From positions 1 through 48,607 of the forward strand of contig CALVNW010000009.1 in the NCBI GenBank assembly GCA_944350015.1: DNA of 48,607 nt. Reading direction: 5' to 3'. A program made the translations under genes and the position numbers. Within the stretch, counting starts at the first letter, position 1. Each line of letters opens with the position of its first letter. The DNA is from an uncultured Clostridia bacterium (GTDB lineage Bacteria; Bacillota; Clostridia; Christensenellales; UBA1242). Shown piece by piece: positions 34,348 through 43,162 of this stretch. Below the pieces are notes generated by a model. The model was not told the origin of the DNA and did no database searches. It was given only the letters and a program-made list of their open reading frames with translations.

Positions 34348-34656
34348 CTATTTTTTAATTGACAATATCTTTAATTGAGTGAATGGTTGTCTATGGCCTT
34401 GTTTCTTTCTTTCGTTCTTTTTAGGTTTGTATTTGAAAACTATAATCTTGTCACCCTTTCCGTGAGCAACAACTTCAGCTTCACAAACAGCACCTTGAAC
34501 TATAGGACTGCCAGCAACAACACTGCCGTTATCACTAATTAGCAATACATCAAGCTTAACCTTATCGCCTACAGCATTGTCAAGTTTTTCAACACTGATA
34601 ACATCGTTTTCGCTAACCTTGTATTGTTTGCCACCGCTTTGAACTACTGCGAACAT
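34348..34656 (-). CDS. rplU: Ribosomal protein L21
   Basis: The 102-aa product is full length, starting MFAVVQSGGKQYKVSENDVISVEKL and ending KNERKKQGHRQPFTQLKI, both typical of L21, a 23S rRNA-binding protein of the large subunit. GAGGAGG lies eight bases upstream. It heads the operon with prp and rpmA. Confidence 0.97.
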   Translation of the reverse strand: MFAVVQSGGKQYKVSENDVISVEKLDNAVGDKVKLDVLLISDNGSVVAGSPIVQGAVCEAEVVAHGKGDKIIVFKYKPKKNERKKQGHRQPFTQLKILSIKK

Positions 34657-34820
34657 ATTTATTTACCTCCTCTAACCAATCTCGTTGCTGAACAGGTGCT
34701 ACTGTGCAAACTTTAAGCCAACCTAATAAAAGTAAAGTCGTTTGCAATAAAATTGTTTTATTTATAAATTTTTACAATTTTTATAGACTTTTTAACCTTT
34801 TGCATACGGATACGATTATT
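34657..34820 (-). promoter_or_regulatory. rplU leader, candidate autoregulatory L21 leader RNA
   Basis: About 160 bases lie between the -10 box and the rplU ATG, long for this genome. They contain GCACAGTAGCACCTG and CAGCAACGAG blocks (minus strand, around 34674-34712) like those I associate with the L21 leader RNA of Bacillota, in which L21 binds its own mRNA. The match is from memory and the fold was not computed. Confidence 0.45.
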
Positions 34821-34849
34821 AATATATCATATCTATCGCGTTTTGTCAA
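34821..34849 (-). promoter_or_regulatory. Promoter of rplU-prp-rpmA
   Basis: On the minus strand TTGACA (34844-34849), 17-base spacer, TATATT (34821-34826). The -35 box is perfect. Confidence 0.88.
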
Positions 34850-35046
34850 GTAAAAAAGCCAATTTATATATTTTTAACTTGCTTGAATTTTGCCTAGGTT
34901 CCCCCAAAAAAACATCACAATTAAAGCTATTTTGTAAAGGAATGATTTTACAAATAGTAATCTTTGAATAATAATTATATAAATAGCATTTTTTGAATTA
35001 TAGCTTTTTAATAAAACTTAAAATTTAAAATAGTCCAAACAAAAAA

Positions 35047-35069
35047 ACTCATTAAGATTATTAATGAGT
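35047..35069. terminator. Terminator of the 1438-aa surface protein gene
   Basis: ACTCATTAA (35047-35055) pairs with TTAATGAGT (35061-35069). T-runs follow on both strands, and the minus-strand run of six is adjacent. It starts about 20 bases after the surface protein stop at 35091. Confidence 0.85.
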
Positions 35070-35090
35070 CTTTTTGTGAAACAAACTAAA

Positions 35091-38000
35091 TTATTTATCT
35101 TGCTTGTCTTTCTTGTCTAGTTTTTTGTTCTCTTGTTGATATCCTTTTGCACGTTTATCGAGTTTAACTTTAGAAACAACGAAGTAAACTACAACACCAG
35201 CAAGTACAGCAACTGAAAGTGCAATCAATATTCCGCCAAGAACCTCTTGTACATCAACTGGGTCAGAGCCTTCTGAAGTTACATTGAAGGAGAATGTTGC
35301 AGCCTCACTTGTGTTGCCAGCTTGGTCTGTAACAGTTATTGATACAGTGTAATTACCAACTTCTTCAAGTTCATATTCATATGAAATGAATTCGCCTTCA
35401 CCTTTGTTTTCGATTGTATCGCTTGCACCTGTGTCATTGTTTGTTATAGTTATTTTAAGTTTTTCAATAAGTTCGTCACGACTAGTGGTGATATTATCTT
35501 TTAATTCAAGAACATCTTCAGATAAATTAATAACGAGTGTATCACCTGGCTTATATGTTGCCTTTGCTATCTTATCTGGATCCAATATATCTACTGTTGG
35601 TTTAATAACATCACCATTCGATATCGTATATTCAAGCACTCTTGGATCACCAACGTTTGCATAGCCATCACTGCCCTGAACTTCATATCTGATTGTGTAT
35701 GTTCCGTTCTTGATAAGTTTAAGCTTGATAGTTTCGCCTTCAACAACAAAGTTGTTAGAGTTTTCTGCGATTGCGTTTTCCCATTCAGCAAATGAAATTG
35801 TTGCTATTGGTGTGGTTGAGCCGTCAGATGTGCAGTTGATGATAACCTTAGAGTCTTCTTCGTTTATGCCACCTTTACCAATTGTTTCAATCTCTGGTCT
35901 TACTATTGTTACAAGATTTGGATTGCTTTCATTAATAGTTGGATATTTATTCTTCTCATATGCGCTACTGTCAATATAGATATTGATACCAACTTCTGAC
36001 ACAGTCAAAGTTTGAATGTTGCTTTGGGGCGAGAAGAATTTTACAAGCTCGCCAACCTTTTCCTCAACTGCCTCTTGCATAGTCTGCCCTTCTGGTACAA
36101 CTAATGCAGTGCCTGAGCCGTCAAGAGAGGTGTTCATAGTTGGAGTATAGCCAACAAGGTTACCTTCTTCATCATAGTTTCTCTCAAAGTAGATATAGTA
36201 TGAGGTTGATGATGCGCCTGCCTCTTTGTACTTAAGTTTGCCATCTTCAAGATAAATACCTGCCTCTGCTGAAGATACACCCTCTTCAAGTAATCTATCA
36301 GCTCTATATCTCATAAGGAATACTGTATATTGAAGTTTGTAGGTTCCCTTTCTAAAGCCAGTAAACCAGTTTTGAGTAAGTTCGTAACCGTCACTATGCG
36401 TAGCAGATACTGCAGAAACAGTATAGTAAGTTGATGTGTTTGAATCATCTGTCTCATCAAGACCAATGTAACCAAAGAGTTCTGAATCAGTCACCGTAAG
36501 TCTTGGAGATTCAAGATAATATGGTGTATTTTGTTGAATGTCAACAGGCTCACTTGTAATGTTAGAAATCTCAGGGTCCTCAACTACGCCAGAATCCTTA
36601 ACATAATAAGTGAAGTATGTTGAAAGTGTATGATTGCTTGCATCTGTTACAGTTACGATAACTTGATATGTTCCATCAACAGAAGCGGTAAACTTACCAC
36701 CATTTACTATGAACATTCCTCTGTATGTGTCAACATCAGTAGACATATTTGAGCCTTGTACAAGTTCTCTTGTTGTAACCATATCAGCGCCATCACCTGA
36801 AGTTGTCACTCTGTATACACTAACCTCTGCACTCATATATTCAGGACGAGAGTCTCTGTATTCAAGTGTAGGAAGAGCTATATCTTGTGGTGCAAGATAG
36901 GTTTGCTCACCTTCTGTTGCATCAGGTGCGTTTTTAACGTTTACAAGAACAGGCATATCGTCATCTGCAGTGTTTACAATTGTAATCTTTCTGCTGAAGA
37001 ATGCAATATTGCCATAGTCGTCAACGGCATATGCAAAGATTTCAAGTGTTTCTGCATCAGATGGTGCATTTCTTAAATCGATTGAATACTCAGTAAGAGA
37101 AGTGTCAAAGAACCAGCCCTCGCTTGTTACAAGACCAGTAGTAGCGTTCTTGCTCTCTTCTATCCAGCTTATTTGGCTTCCGCCACTTGTAACAACGTCA
37201 TCATTTACAACAAATTGTAATGTCTTGGTTGTTCCAGTGCTATCATTTGATACTGGAGTGTTATCGCCATTTAAAAATCTATATGCAGTAACAACTTTTA
37301 CGCTAGATGTTCTGTTTGAATTATCTATTGTATCACTTGCAGTTGCAGTGTTAAATGTGATTGTATCTGTTGGAAGATAAGCTGTTTGAAGGTCTGAAGA
37401 GAAATCAATAGTTGGAGCTGCGGTATCGCTTACGCTCTCTTGTGTGATAATTCTATAAACTTCTCTTCTTTCAGAATTGTTGCCAGTGTTATCGTCAGCA
37501 TAGTAGTCAAAGTAATATGTTCTTGCTGAGAATGGATATTGTCCGCCACTGCTTGTAGATTGAAGGAATGCAAAACCTTTCTTTGCCATCTCGTCTTTAG
37601 CTGTCTGGTCACCAACAGTTGTTGAGTATCCAGTATCACCCTCGTTTAAGATGTTAGCACCTGTTGGGTCTTGGTTCCAGTTTGTAGTAACTATGAGATA
37701 GTTATTTGCAATGAGCCAATCTCTGATATCATTAGGGTCATCAAGGTCAATGCTATCATCAGAAAGTTTATCGATTGCCATTTGTCTATAAATATCAAAG
37801 TTGTCAGCCAAAATCTGAGTATAGATGTTTGCCATAGTGCTATCTTGTCCACTTGCAACGCCTGGTGCAAAGATAAGGTTATACTCATTGTACTCAGTGA
37901 TTTCAAATCTTGTAGTGGTTGCGTCTCTAATAACTCTCTTTAAAGTAATATCTTCGTCATCAACCATATTATCTGTACCAGTTATTGCGTACATAATGAT

Positions 38001-39407
38001 GTTTCTATTAACTGTTTGAGACTTAAGCTTGTAGCTTATATCAAGATAGTTTCCATCTTCGTCAAGCTCTACCTCACCTGCATCATACATAATAGGTGTA
38101 GCTTGCTGAGTGTCCTCTACATCAGTGATAGTAAAGGTTGTGCTTGAAGTGCTTGCAGTGTTGCCATAGAAGTCTCTTACTGTGTAAATAAATCTATATG
38201 AGCCTTCCTCTTTTGCCTTAAAGGTGTTTTCAATCTTATCATAAACGCCTTCAACATTTGTAACGTCGATAGTGTATCTATCATTATCGTCCATCTTCAT
38301 AATTTGAAGTGTATAGTAAACATCAACAGCCTCACTTGATGGAGAGTTGCTTGCCGATGTTGTACCTGTTACAGTTGGAAGGTCTACCTCAACACCTACA
38401 ATCGCGCTATCTGGCGGAGTTGTTGAGAAGCTTGCACTAAGCGTATAACCAGTATCTCCATTGCTTGTAGTGTGGTAATAGTCATCGTGAACTGTAAATG
38501 TTCTTGTTGTTGAATTGATGTATGAGATATTGCCGTTCTCTCTTATCTCATAGAAATAGTATGTGATTGTAAACTCAGAACCACTATCAATATCTGCAAG
38601 GTCTGCGCCATCAATATAGAACTCGCCAGTATCTTCGTTCTTCTTGATTTTAACATTGTAGTTTCCGCCCTCATCCATACTACCACCAGCAAGGCTGATA
38701 TATACAAATGAATTCTCACCATCTGGCGTATATGTTGGACGGCTGTCAAGGTCAATCACATAGTTCTCTTTTGTTTCGCTTGATAAAACTGTTTCGCCAT
38801 CTTCGTCATTCACGTTAGGAAGTGGAAGCACAATATTTTTGCTATTTGCATAAGCCTTGTCATAGTGTGATGGAATGATGTTTGCGTCATTGCCCCTAAA
38901 CTCAAAGCTTACCTCCTCAGAAATGACGCATTGAACGTTGTAGTCATAGGTGTATTCAACGCCATTATCAATAACGGTGTAGCGGATGATATAAATGCCT
39001 CTGCTAGTTGCAGTAAATGTTTGGTCAGCAAAAGAAGAGAGTCCCGTGAGCGTCTCAACAACCTTTTCGCTTGTACCTTTGTAAATTACGTCTACTTTAG
39101 ATACTGTGATTGAGTCTGATACTGTTGTACCAATTACGTGTCCTTCAGGGCTTGTACCATTATAATAAACGCCTTGAGGAATTGTGAAGTCATCCCCTCT
39201 AATTACGGTTGCCGAGTTATCATTTTCCTCTACTGCGCCGTCTACAGAAATTCTGTGAGTGTTCTCTTTTGACTCAGTTTCGCCTACAAAGTTTCTTTCA
39301 GCGCGCGCAATTGCATTTACTGGGAAAAACGCACTGCATAGAACTAATGCAAAACCAAGTGCAACTCCTTTAAAAAGTCCTTTAGTTTTAGTTTTAGATT
39401 TAGTCAT
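35091..39407 (-). CDS. Large membrane-anchored surface protein with Ig-like repeats (1438 aa)
   Basis: A lysine-rich start and hydrophobic helix (about 14-35) ending in AIARAE form a cleavable signal peptide. The body consists of repeated beta-sandwich-like modules, each ending in segments such as GTYTIRYEVQGSDG, GNYTVSITVTDQAGN, GTYQVIVTVTDASNH or GSYRFIYTVRDFYGN, as in bacterial Ig-like/cadherin-like repeats; at least seven are visible. Near the C-terminus a membrane helix (about 1387-1412) is followed by a Lys/Asp-rich tail. There is no LPXTG motif, so anchoring is by the membrane. Adhesion or cell-wall scaffolding is inferred. It is monocistronic, with its own promoter and terminator. Confidence 0.85.
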   Translation of the reverse strand: MTKSKTKTKGLFKGVALGFALVLCSAFFPVNAIARAERNFVGETESKENTHRISVDGAVEENDNSATVIRGDDFTIPQGVYYNGTSPEGHVIGTTVSDSITVSKVDVIYKGTSEKVVETLTGLSSFADQTFTATSRGIYIIRYTVIDNGVEYTYDYNVQCVISEEVSFEFRGNDANIIPSHYDKAYANSKNIVLPLPNVNDEDGETVLSSETKENYVIDLDSRPTYTPDGENSFVYISLAGGSMDEGGNYNVKIKKNEDTGEFYIDGADLADIDSGSEFTITYYFYEIRENGNISYINSTTRTFTVHDDYYHTTSNGDTGYTLSASFSTTPPDSAIVGVEVDLPTVTGTTSASNSPSSEAVDVYYTLQIMKMDDNDRYTIDVTNVEGVYDKIENTFKAKEEGSYRFIYTVRDFYGNTASTSSTTFTITDVEDTQQATPIMYDAGEVELDEDGNYLDISYKLKSQTVNRNIIMYAITGTDNMVDDEDITLKRVIRDATTTRFEITEYNEYNLIFAPGVASGQDSTMANIYTQILADNFDIYRQMAIDKLSDDSIDLDDPNDIRDWLIANNYLIVTTNWNQDPTGANILNEGDTGYSTTVGDQTAKDEMAKKGFAFLQSTSSGGQYPFSARTYYFDYYADDNTGNNSERREVYRIITQESVSDTAAPTIDFSSDLQTAYLPTDTITFNTATASDTIDNSNRTSSVKVVTAYRFLNGDNTPVSNDSTGTTKTLQFVVNDDVVTSGGSQISWIEESKNATTGLVTSEGWFFDTSLTEYSIDLRNAPSDAETLEIFAYAVDDYGNIAFFSRKITIVNTADDDMPVLVNVKNAPDATEGEQTYLAPQDIALPTLEYRDSRPEYMSAEVSVYRVTTSGDGADMVTTRELVQGSNMSTDVDTYRGMFIVNGGKFTASVDGTYQVIVTVTDASNHTLSTYFTYYVKDSGVVEDPEISNITSEPVDIQQNTPYYLESPRLTVTDSELFGYIGLDETDDSNTSTYYTVSAVSATHSDGYELTQNWFTGFRKGTYKLQYTVFLMRYRADRLLEEGVSSAEAGIYLEDGKLKYKEAGASSTSYYIYFERNYDEEGNLVGYTPTMNTSLDGSGTALVVPEGQTMQEAVEEKVGELVKFFSPQSNIQTLTVSEVGINIYIDSSAYEKNKYPTINESNPNLVTIVRPEIETIGKGGINEEDSKVIINCTSDGSTTPIATISFAEWENAIAENSNNFVVEGETIKLKLIKNGTYTIRYEVQGSDGYANVGDPRVLEYTISNGDVIKPTVDILDPDKIAKATYKPGDTLVINLSEDVLELKDNITTSRDELIEKLKITITNNDTGASDTIENKGEGEFISYEYELEEVGNYTVSITVTDQAGNTSEAATFSFNVTSEGSDPVDVQEVLGGILIALSVAVLAGVVVYFVVSKVKLDKRAKGYQQENKKLDKKDKQDK

Positions 39408-39775
39408 ATATAACCTCTCAATTACATTATAAATTTAGTAACACCCTATTTTAAACTATTTTTTTTCTTAAGTCAACAAAAAATAACAATAAAACAAAAT
39501 ATTTTATCACAATAGCCAAATATATTTGATTTTTGGCACGCACGGAGGGGTTTAGAAGGGGGTTTTGCGGAAAATAATTTGTTTTGAAGAAATATTCTTC
39601 ACGTCTATTGTGCGAAAGTGTCCCCAAAAGTATGCTGTCTAAAAAGCACTTGTTTTGTCGAAAAATTTTCTAGAGAAAAAAACATAATTCTTGCACACTT
39701 TTTAGGCAATTTTAGTAGTATGATAATGTGAAAGGAAAATCTTTCAATTACATAAGAAACTTTTAGGAGGAACAA
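39408..39775. other. Divergent intergenic region
   Basis: It contains the surface protein promoter (39448-39476). The part from 39535 to 39700 is richer in G (GGAGGGG, GGGGGTT) but shows no convincing gene. The Cys/Gly-rich gene to the right should have its promoter around 39680-39735 (TTGCAC and TATGAT are present but 21 bases apart). Confidence 0.5.
39448..39476 (-). promoter_or_regulatory. Promoter of the 1438-aa surface protein gene
   Basis: On the minus strand TTGACT (39471-39476), 17-base spacer, TAAAAT (39448-39453), about 40 bases before the ATG, with GAGAGG as ribosome binding site. Confidence 0.82.
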
Positions 39776-39982
39776 ATGAACTTTTTTAACAACTCATCTT
39801 GCGGTGGGGGAAGTGGCTTTGGTTGCAACAATGGTTGTGACTGCTGTTCGCTTTTAATCTGGATAATCCTTCTCCAATGCCTTTGTGGCAATGGCAATAA
39901 CGGTTGCGGAATGGATTGTTGCACCCTCATAATACTTTTACTCTTGTGCGGATGCTGTGGCAACGGTTACTCTTGCAAATAA
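39776..39982 (+). CDS. Cys/Gly-rich hydrophobic mini-protein (68 aa)
   Basis: AGGAGG five bases before the ATG and a strong terminator after the stop support a real gene. It has 14 cysteines, often paired (DCCS, DCCT, GCC), in a Gly/Asn background, with two hydrophobic stretches CSLLIWIILLQCLC (24-37) and CCTLIILLLLCGCC (48-61). The two halves look like an internal duplication. Similar Cys/Gly-rich peptides occur in clostridial genomes without known role. A membrane hairpin or spore-layer peptide is possible. Confidence 0.75.
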   Translation: MNFFNNSSCGGGSGFGCNNGCDCCSLLIWIILLQCLCGNGNNGCGMDCCTLIILLLLCGCCGNGYSCK

Positions 39983-40040
39983 TAGATAAATTTTAAAATA
40001 AACTAATCATATATAATACCCCTTAAATCACACATTTTAC

Positions 40041-40080
40041 ATAGGCAGAAAGAGTTTTAATCTTTTTGCCTATTTTTTTT
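40041..40080 (+). terminator. Intrinsic terminator of the Cys/Gly-rich gene
   Basis: A 13-bp stem (40041-40053 with 40061-40073, one G-U pair) followed by a run of eight T. Confidence 0.85.
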
Positions 40081-40156
40081 GATAAAAACTCTTTACTTTT
40101 TGTTTATTTTAATTTAAAATAGAATATATATTCATAAATTATTTTTAGGAGGAAAT

Positions 40157-40531
40157 ATGAAGTTTGATAAAGACTGCGAAATCATTTGGCACGATAGAAA
40201 GAGATACTTCGGCTTGCCAATATCTTTTACAAGATACTATATAGTTAAAAAAGAGGGACAATGGGTAAAGAGTTTTAGACACAAAGGTTTCTTCAACTCG
40301 ATAATAGATGAGGTTAACATCTATAGATGCTTTGATGTCACCCTCTTTCAATCACTTGGAGACAAAATCTTTAGAACAGGCACCATTGAGGTCTCAGCCA
40401 ATGACGAAAGTTCTCCAACCTTCCATATGAGACACATTGCAAATCCATATAAGGTTAGAGACCTGCTTTCTGGACTTATCGAAATCGAAAGAAAGAAGCG
40501 TCACGTTGGTATCACCGAGTTTCAAACATAA
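40157..40531 (+). CDS. PH-domain-like protein, tandem copy A (124 aa)
   Basis: The product starts MKFDKDCEIIWHDRKRYFGLPISFTRY and contains VNIYRCFDVTLFQSLGDKIFRTGTIEV and HMRHIANPYKVRDLLSGLIEIERKKR, the pattern of bacterial PH-like (bPH) domains: a beta sandwich capped by a C-terminal helix. There is no membrane segment. It is about two-thirds identical by eye to the next gene and clearly its paralogue. AGGAGG lies seven bases before the ATG. A lipid- or protein-binding scaffold role is possible; no function is known to me. Confidence 0.8.
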   Translation: MKFDKDCEIIWHDRKRYFGLPISFTRYYIVKKEGQWVKSFRHKGFFNSIIDEVNIYRCFDVTLFQSLGDKIFRTGTIEVSANDESSPTFHMRHIANPYKVRDLLSGLIEIERKKRHVGITEFQT

Positions 40532-40597
40532 TTTTTGCAAAAGAGCGGGCTTTTTGTTTTTGAACTATAAACATTTTAAGCCTAACAAGGAGTTACG

Positions 40598-40984
40598 ATG
40601 AAATTTGATAAAAACTGCGAGGTTATATGGAGAGATAGAAAGCGCCATTTTGGGCTTCCTCTATCTTTTTATAGATATTATATTGTTAAGAAAGAAGGCG
40701 AATGGGTCAAATTCTTCAGGCATAAAGGCTTTTTAAATGCAATAATAGACGATATCAACGTTTATAGATGCTATGATGTCACACTTTTTGTCTCTTTTGC
40801 AGATAAAATTTTCAGGACAGGCACCATTGAAATTGCAAGTAATGACGCTCACGCCCCTATCTTTCATATGAGACATATAAAAAATCCATATAAAGTGCGT
40901 GACCTTATATCAAATATGATAGAAATTGAAAGAAAGAAAAGAAATGTCGGTATCACCGAATTTCAAGTTCCAGACCAGCTTTAA
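40598..40984 (+). CDS. PH-domain-like protein, tandem copy B (128 aa)
   Basis: A paralogue of the preceding gene, with the same start MKFDK-C-E, the GLPLSFYRYYIVKKEGEWVK segment, the RTGTIEI strand and the C-terminal helix, then four extra residues. The 66-base gap holds a weak terminator-like hairpin (40543-40561) and AAGGAG. The differences are spread evenly and mostly conservative, so both copies appear to be under selection. A clear terminator lies at 41139-41168. Confidence 0.8.
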   Translation: MKFDKNCEVIWRDRKRHFGLPLSFYRYYIVKKEGEWVKFFRHKGFLNAIIDDINVYRCYDVTLFVSFADKIFRTGTIEIASNDAHAPIFHMRHIKNPYKVRDLISNMIEIERKKRNVGITEFQVPDQL

Positions 40985-41284
40985 TATCATTTGCATTTAG
41001 ATTATAATTAAATTAAAACTTTTATTATTTAAAATTATTAATTAATAATTATGATTATTAAACTAAATAAAAAAAGCAGTAAAATTATACAAAAACCGAT
41101 CATAGCCAAACAATTTTGAAACTAGTGAACAACATATAAAAACATAGGCAGTTTTATGCCTATGTTTTCTTTTTAAATTAATCTTAAATTGCAAAACTCC
41201 CCCGCTGTAGTCATAGATTGCCGTAAGAATACTCAACTATACAAATCTTTTTTATTCACTTTAATCGTAGCGACAAAAGGGTTT
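40985..41284. other. Intergenic region between convergent genes
   Basis: AT-rich apart from the bidirectional terminator at 41139-41168 and a C-rich spot at 41200. No gene seen. Confidence 0.55.
41139..41168. terminator. Bidirectional terminator
   Basis: A perfect 12-bp stem AAAACATAGGCA (41139-41150) with TGCCTATGTTTT (41157-41168), loop GTTTTA, T-rich on the right and A-rich on the left, between the convergent PH-like and LRR genes. Confidence 0.88.
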
Positions 41285-42787
41285 TTACGATAATTCTTTA
41301 TCACTTTCATTTAAAATGTTTTTAAGAGTGCTATTGCTCTCCAAGAAGAAATACCCAACCCGCACATCATTAGGGATATCTATGTCTGTGAGGGTTGTAT
41401 TGTTGCTCAAGAAATAGTTTCCAATCTCCGTGGCGTTATGGATATTTAAGCTTATAAGAGCGTTGCAGAAACACATAAATTCACCCCCAATATGTGTGAC
41501 GTTAGGAAGATCTAGGCTTGTAAGAGAGATATTATGGGGCAAGAAGAGGTCTCCAATTTCTGTGACATTATGGATATCTATGTTTGAGAGAATTTTATTG
41601 CGATACAAAAAGTTTTCCCCAATACGCTTGACATTAGGAAGAACTACGCTTGCAAGAGAGGTGTTGTTGATTAAGAAACCATCCCCAATCTCTGTGACGT
41701 TAGGGTTGGTATAGCCAACTATTTCGTTATGCTTATTAAGTTGTATCTCAACTATATCTCCATTTTCTGGAGTGATTTGTATTGTTAAGCCATCTGCACT
41801 TGGCACTCGCTTTATGTCCTTAATTTTCCCGACACTGTCTGGAAAGGCGTCAGGGGCATCATTCCTTTGTGCAATATTATTATAATTTATTATTTCTTTT
41901 TTCTCTAAATCAAGAATAAAATAATCAAAAACTATAGCCTTATTCTTATCAAAATGCTTTACTTCACCATTTTGGATTATTGTGTTGTTTGGACAGTAAT
42001 ACACATTGTTGATTTCAAGGTTATATTTGTAAAACTTGCCATCGTTTGCTTGAACATAACCTGGAATTTCAAAAGATTTTGAATTTTGGTTAGAAAGGTC
42101 TATTCCATAACAATTTACAAAAGCTTGAGTAAGTCCAGGGATTATATTATCTAGATTGTTACTGAAAGTTGCGTCAGGGTTTGCAACTGTGTGGTTATAT
42201 CTATTTTTAATTGAAAGAAAACTTGGCTCAGAACGTGAAAACTGTATACTTAAAACACTTACGCCATAGTCATCTTCTCTTCTTGGATTTTCAAAGTCCT
42301 CTCTTTTAATTTTGTCAGCACCGTTTTTAACGGCAAACCATACACGATTGCTTCTCAACCTGCCACCATTAAAGGTGCAAAGCTCTTCACCTTCATATCT
42401 TGCTGGTATGACGCCGTTGTACTCTGGAGTAGGCGAGCCACGATGATAATAGTGTCTAAAACTTTGAATATCTTCTTCTGTTTGGCATTCTGGGTAGAGA
42501 GTGTAGCCCGCCTTAGCCATAAGTTCTTCAGGTGTTGAACTGACTTTTGTCTTTTCCTCTTCTGCTTTTATCAAATTAAACACATAGTTTTTAAAAGGAT
42601 CAGTAAGATTATTTTTAATTATATCATCATATAATTCTCGGCTTGGCGGGAAATGCTCACTCAACAATTTAGATAATAATCCTTCAGTTTCTAAAATGGC
42701 TGGAAATAAACTTCGACATAGATGAGAAAATTTTTCTCCGTAATGTTTTTTTATCCATTTTAAATCTATATTTTCCATATTAACCAT
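41285..42787 (-). CDS. Cytoplasmic leucine-rich-repeat protein with unrecognised N-terminal domain (500 aa)
   Basis: There is no signal peptide. Residues 1-110 are helical (LSEHFPPSRELYDDIIKN, TPEELMAKAGY); 110-260 form a distinct domain with RVWFAVKNGADKIKREDF, YGVSVLSIQFS and SIKNRYNHTVANPDATFSNN, invariant-looking aromatic and Asn-rich motifs that I associate with a clostridial family of unknown function; from about 355 to 495 come six 23-residue repeats of the type NVTEIGDxFLxxNxSLTSLDLP, a variant of LRR_5. The repeats would form a solenoid for protein binding. The start overlaps the end of the upstream gene by eight bases, so the two are coupled. Confidence 0.75.
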   Translation of the reverse strand: MVNMENIDLKWIKKHYGEKFSHLCRSLFPAILETEGLLSKLLSEHFPPSRELYDDIIKNNLTDPFKNYVFNLIKAEEEKTKVSSTPEELMAKAGYTLYPECQTEEDIQSFRHYYHRGSPTPEYNGVIPARYEGEELCTFNGGRLRSNRVWFAVKNGADKIKREDFENPRREDDYGVSVLSIQFSRSEPSFLSIKNRYNHTVANPDATFSNNLDNIIPGLTQAFVNCYGIDLSNQNSKSFEIPGYVQANDGKFYKYNLEINNVYYCPNNTIIQNGEVKHFDKNKAIVFDYFILDLEKKEIINYNNIAQRNDAPDAFPDSVGKIKDIKRVPSADGLTIQITPENGDIVEIQLNKHNEIVGYTNPNVTEIGDGFLINNTSLASVVLPNVKRIGENFLYRNKILSNIDIHNVTEIGDLFLPHNISLTSLDLPNVTHIGGEFMCFCNALISLNIHNATEIGNYFLSNNTTLTDIDIPNDVRVGYFFLESNSTLKNILNESDKELS

Positions 42788-43070
42788 ACATCCTTTTTAA
42801 AATATATTTTTTATCTTTTGTGATAAGACCAGCCAAATCAGCCTCGTCTAGATCTTTTGTGATTTTTTCTAGCTCCTCAAATGCATACGATTGAATATAT
42901 AGGTCGCTTTTAGGGTCTAACAACTTTTCGCTTATCAAAATAATATCCCCAACATTTGGATTAATTTTATAAAATTCTAAAATAAGACGATGAGTTTTTT
43001 TAGTTTTAATGTCTTGCAAAATATATTCGTTAAATTTATTTATTTGCATTATCTTCAAAGATAAGTCCAT
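42780..43070 (-). CDS. Small protein coupled to the LRR gene (96 aa)
   Basis: The product reads MDLSLKIMQINKFNEYILQDIKTKKTHRLILEF with a later VGDIILISEKLLDPKSDLYIQSYAF, a beta-rich small domain followed by an acidic helix. The start at 43068-43070 follows AAGGAG by six bases; an in-frame ATG six codons earlier would put that site inside the gene. Its stop overlaps the start of the LRR protein gene. I recognise no family. The pairing of a small protein with a modular LRR protein could be an effector/immunity or adaptor arrangement, but nothing proves it. Confidence 0.65.
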   Translation of the reverse strand: MDLSLKIMQINKFNEYILQDIKTKKTHRLILEFYKINPNVGDIILISEKLLDPKSDLYIQSYAFEELEKITKDLDEADLAGLITKDKKYILKRMYG

Positions 43071-43162
43071 AATCTTCTCCTTTGCCATTATTATATCATT
43101 ATTTTGTAGTTATTGTCAATAGGATTCAATTTTAAGATAATATTTCCCAAATTTACATAATC

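Noticed and set aside
35091..35300. LPXTG sortase signal in the 1438-aa protein
   Set aside because: The C-terminus has a membrane helix and charged tail but no LPXTG-like motif before it.
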